Under the pieces are notes generated by a model, which made no database searches, was not told where the DNA came from, and worked only from the letters and a program-made list of their open reading frames with translations. The translations under genes and the position numbers were made by a program. Below, piece by piece: positions 61,218-64,000 of a DNA stretch of 64,000 bases (within the stretch, counting starts at the first letter, position 1; each line of letters starts with the position of its first letter). The stretch is from Elysia crispata (taxonomy: Eukaryota > Mollusca > Gastropoda > Plakobranchidae), in assembly GCA_033675545.1 (NCBI GenBank), contig JAWDGP010001486.1, positions 1,331,501-1,395,500 on the forward strand, given 5' to 3'.

Positions 61218-64000
61218 CTGAAAGTATGTTTAAAAGTTGAAGGATAACAGTAACATTTATGCCAGTTAATTTGCAATTATATTGTCATCCAAAGTACACT
61301 CCATTTAACTTGAATTTTAGCATCATTCAACATCCTTAAAATGATCCAAATAAATACCCTTTAGTCATGTTATTTTTTGCTCAATTAGATGTAGTGCACT
61401 ATTTTTCTTAATATAACATGTTTCAATCTTCTTTTAAAATCAAACTGCAATAAAAAGTTTTTGCCTCAGCAATTCTTGTGCAGAGGAAGCGTTCTGAGTT
61501 TTATAGCACCAGCATTTCCTACTGTGGCAAAGTGTGAGGTAGGTCTACATGAAGAGGGAGGCACATGGAGACTGGAAGAAATGAGAAGGCTTGTTTACCC
61601 TAAGCCACACACTGCAGACGGGCAGGCAAAGCAGGGTGAATATAAAAAAAATTTGACTGTGATATTTCATAGCGGGCAGTAAGGGAACACTGTATCAATA
61701 AAATTATGTGTTCCCATGATCTAAAGACAGGAGGCAACAAAGGGTTGGAGAATGTGATCAGAGAAAAAGGATGGTTTGGGATGGGAAATGGCTTGCCTAA
61801 ATTGAATGAAACTGAAGCAAAGTAAGCCTCTGTGTAGGTGTGCTAAATAATGGACAGCATTATGAGGAAAACAAGCTAGGACAGCCAATGAATGTTGTTT
61901 TGTTAGATCCAAATTTAGATCTACAGTTAAGCCACGCCAACCTTGACTCAAATTATAGTAATCACTTCTTCCTGTTAAGCTCCCTGCAGTTAAAACTTTT
62001 TCACAGCTTTTCACCATATTGTTCGATCACCTGAGCCTACAAATTTTGGCTTAAATCAACGATATTGTCAAGACAAAGAAGAAATGTACAAGTCACTTGC
62101 ATTCTTGGCATTGAAAAACAAAAAGCTGAATTTTCTTGTCAATGTGGGCAGGCACCTTGTAGTAAAAAGCAATTGGCATGGAATTCCTCATTGACCACAG
62201 TGTAAAGTTATAACGACCACTTCCAACCTGACGCAAAAAGATAAAGAAAAATCGGATGTTGACCTTACTGCAAGTGTTGCAAGAATTCAAAGGTGTGGAA
62301 TATTTAACAAGGCTGAAAATTTTCCCCATGGCAAATTTCTGGCCCTCAAAGGTGAAAAGTGCATTGGTGGTAACATAACCAATGGACAGGATCACAACTC
62401 TTGTGGTACTGACATCCAAATGTCCATTAGAGAGAAGTTGCCTCTACTGTTAATCAGGAAGCCAATGAAACTGTGAGCTGTGATGCATGAAAAACGGCCA
62501 GACTTTCAGAAGAATACATGGCAAACAAGAAGATTTAGATTAATAAGCAATATTTTTGTAAAACTGGTTAAAGATGTTGGATAGGATATTCTTGTTCTCT
62601 ACTGCCAATCTATGGCAAAGATTGTTGGTAACTATCCAGCCCATCTACAATTAAATGGTTTGAACGTCATCAAACTCATCTTCTTACCACTAAACATAAA
62701 AAAATTTCCAGCATCCCTGTTAGCTCTGACCAGAGGATTATTAATCCCGCAAACACCACTATTGCATACGAGTGGTCAAAAAACATGTCTCACAAATCAA
62801 AGACAAAATGCTCACAGTAAACATAATCACTAACCCATTTGCACAAAAAAAAACAAAAAACGTACAGATTCTTGATGCCTATACTACATGCCATTTGCCT
62901 GGGGCAAAGTCACAGAGATGACAATTTAAAACTGTTTATGTCATGTTGGCTTCAACACATCCACTTAACGAGAAGTCAATAAACCAACACTGCCTGTCAA
63001 TAATAAAACAAATTTGGAGAATGCACTAAAGTTTCTTAAAAACTCCAATGGAGATGAAGACATTTTGTCTATTGGTGATGAAGTCTCTAGCTCTGAGACA
63101 GTAGAAAGCATATACACTGACTCTGGATCAGATGAAAAGCAAGGGGAGGAACATATAAGGAGTTTTGGGAAATGGGGCTCAAAAGTCCTAAATTCCAGCC
63201 CTGCTTTTTTGCTTTGTAATAAAAGCGAGCCATTCCTGTTTAGCCCTCCTCAAATACTTGAAGATAAAGTAGAGGAAATATCAGCTTAAGCAGTCATGGT
63301 TTTGTTGGAAAAGTTAAAACAGAGGAAGAGAAGAAATAATCAAAAAGGGGCCAAACAAAAAGACTTTTTAGAGCCAGACGGTATGAAAAAAAATAATAAA
63401 TAATTGAAATGAATAGATTTATCAAACAATGTATACAACCTCATTAATTTGAGTTTACTCGTTCTGTCAAATGCAAACTTGTTGCCTCATTTTGAAATAG
63501 AACTTCTTAGAGCCACGTAATTTTCTAGCCACCTCCTCCTCCTCTTTACAATCCACTTTGTCTTAATTCAACTTTCTCTTCACTTGACTTAATGTTCCGG
63601 TCCCTTGAATGACCCATTTTTAGATGTGCATCATAATTTTGATGTTGTTGAAGTATATACTTTTGTATAACTTTGCATACTTTTTCTATTGGTTCCTTGT
63701 ATCAAATTTTGAAAAGTAATAGAACTTTATGTTAAGAATTTATTCGATTTATAATTGTCATACATCTTTAACCATAATATAAAGACTGACACCAGTTCGC
63801 TCACTTTAAAATAGTAACATGGAGAGCCTAGATTTCATGTTTATAATGTCAAAACACAAAAATGATCTGTAATTCCATCTGATGCTTTGGAAAACAAAAT
63901 AAAAAAACAAAAAATACATAATTAAAGCTAAGTATTTATATAAAACTACCATATATTGGTGCTACTAAGACTATTCACATAGTCTTTTAATAGATATTGA
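61218..64000. other. OGA intron or upstream DNA, no further exon seen
   Basis: The acceptor of the OGA exon at 61217 implies an upstream exon, but nothing in the rest of the window encodes the preceding part of GH84. Besides the transposase relic at 62294-62930, the open frames 61461-61682 (plus), 61721-62017 (minus) and 63014-63289 (plus) show no domain that I recognise. Confidence 0.55.
62294..62930 (+). pseudogene. Decayed pogo/Tigger transposase (DDE_1) fragment
   Basis: The plus strand encodes pieces in the order expected for a CENP-B/Tigger-type DDE transposase: IFNKAENFPHGKFLALKGEK with CIGGN (matching the family's LP-KT-A-KGEK-GGK block), then REKLPLLLIRK, then a piece with NYPAHLQLNGLNVIKLIFLP, where intact relatives read DNCPAH and FLPPNTT, then a relic of the LQPLDQGII block, and finally ILDAYTTCHLPGAKS (the LDAI--AW--V block). 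Stops interrupt it (for example after about 62477), and the catalytic Asp of the DN-PAH motif reads Gly. No clear terminal inverted repeats were found. It lies upstream of the first OGA exon in the window, in antisense. Confidence 0.75.

Noticed and set aside
61461-61682. Plus-strand open frame of 73 residues
   Set aside because: Its composition is less AT-rich than the flanks, but no domain, acceptor/donor pair or link to the transposase relic could be shown.
62093-62419. 108-residue minus-strand open frame
   Set aside because: It overlaps the plus-strand Tigger relic in antisense and has no recognised domain or splice partner.

Overview
The window is animal nuclear DNA: AT-rich, gene-poor, with many small exons separated by long introns that obey GT-AG rules, and with relics of eukaryotic transposons. 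It contains no bacterial operons, tRNA, rRNA or CRISPR arrays that I can see. The three recognisable host genes are all conserved in animals. The scattered CTAGATCT-type palindromes, the DIRS-type retrotransposon and the overall style would suit a lophotrochozoan, perhaps a mollusc, but that placement is inference and no taxon-specific marker was found.

Layout. 1-3794 holds no gene I recognise. 3820-10680 (minus) is PNPO, pyridoxine-5'-phosphate oxidase, reconstructed as seven exons with consistent phases and a predicted 288 residues. A pogo/Tigger-type MITE sits in its first intron. 10681-18218 is intergenic or 5' noncoding; it holds a dense cluster of CTAGATCT palindromes, a CpG-richer stretch and a perfect E2F consensus. 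18219-28937 (plus) is a CDCA7-family gene with the complete 4CXXC_R1 zinc-finger domain spread over three exons. Its introns hold two MITE-like elements and a 197-bp tandem array. 28938-38352 has no gene I can support, only degenerate and duplicated repeats. 38353-61217 (minus) is the 3' two thirds or more of OGA (protein O-GlcNAcase): nine exons from the end of the GH84 glycosidase domain to the C-terminal pseudo-acetyltransferase domain. The 5' exons with the catalytic Asp pair lie beyond the right edge. 61218-64000 is OGA intron or upstream DNA carrying a decayed pogo/Tigger transposase.

The largest mobile element is a 4.19-kb tyrosine-recombinase retrotransposon (56232-60421, plus strand, antisense to OGA). 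It has the A1 - ORFs - B1A2 - B2 split direct repeats of the PAT/Ngaro group. Its Gag-like ORF is broken by frameshifts, its RT/RNase H ORF has one frameshift and one stop, and its recombinase lacks the C-terminal catalytic motifs. Its right end lies only 11 bp from the 5' splice site of an OGA exon.

The three host genes act in separate processes: vitamin B6 salvage (PNPO), HELLS-linked DNA methylation maintenance (CDCA7) and nucleocytoplasmic O-GlcNAc removal (OGA). I see no functional cluster. I found no clearly new biological system. The observations most worth checking are a PNPO exon without an AG acceptor, a Gln at the PNPO position of human Arg116, the retrotransposon beside the OGA splice site, and the repeat families.
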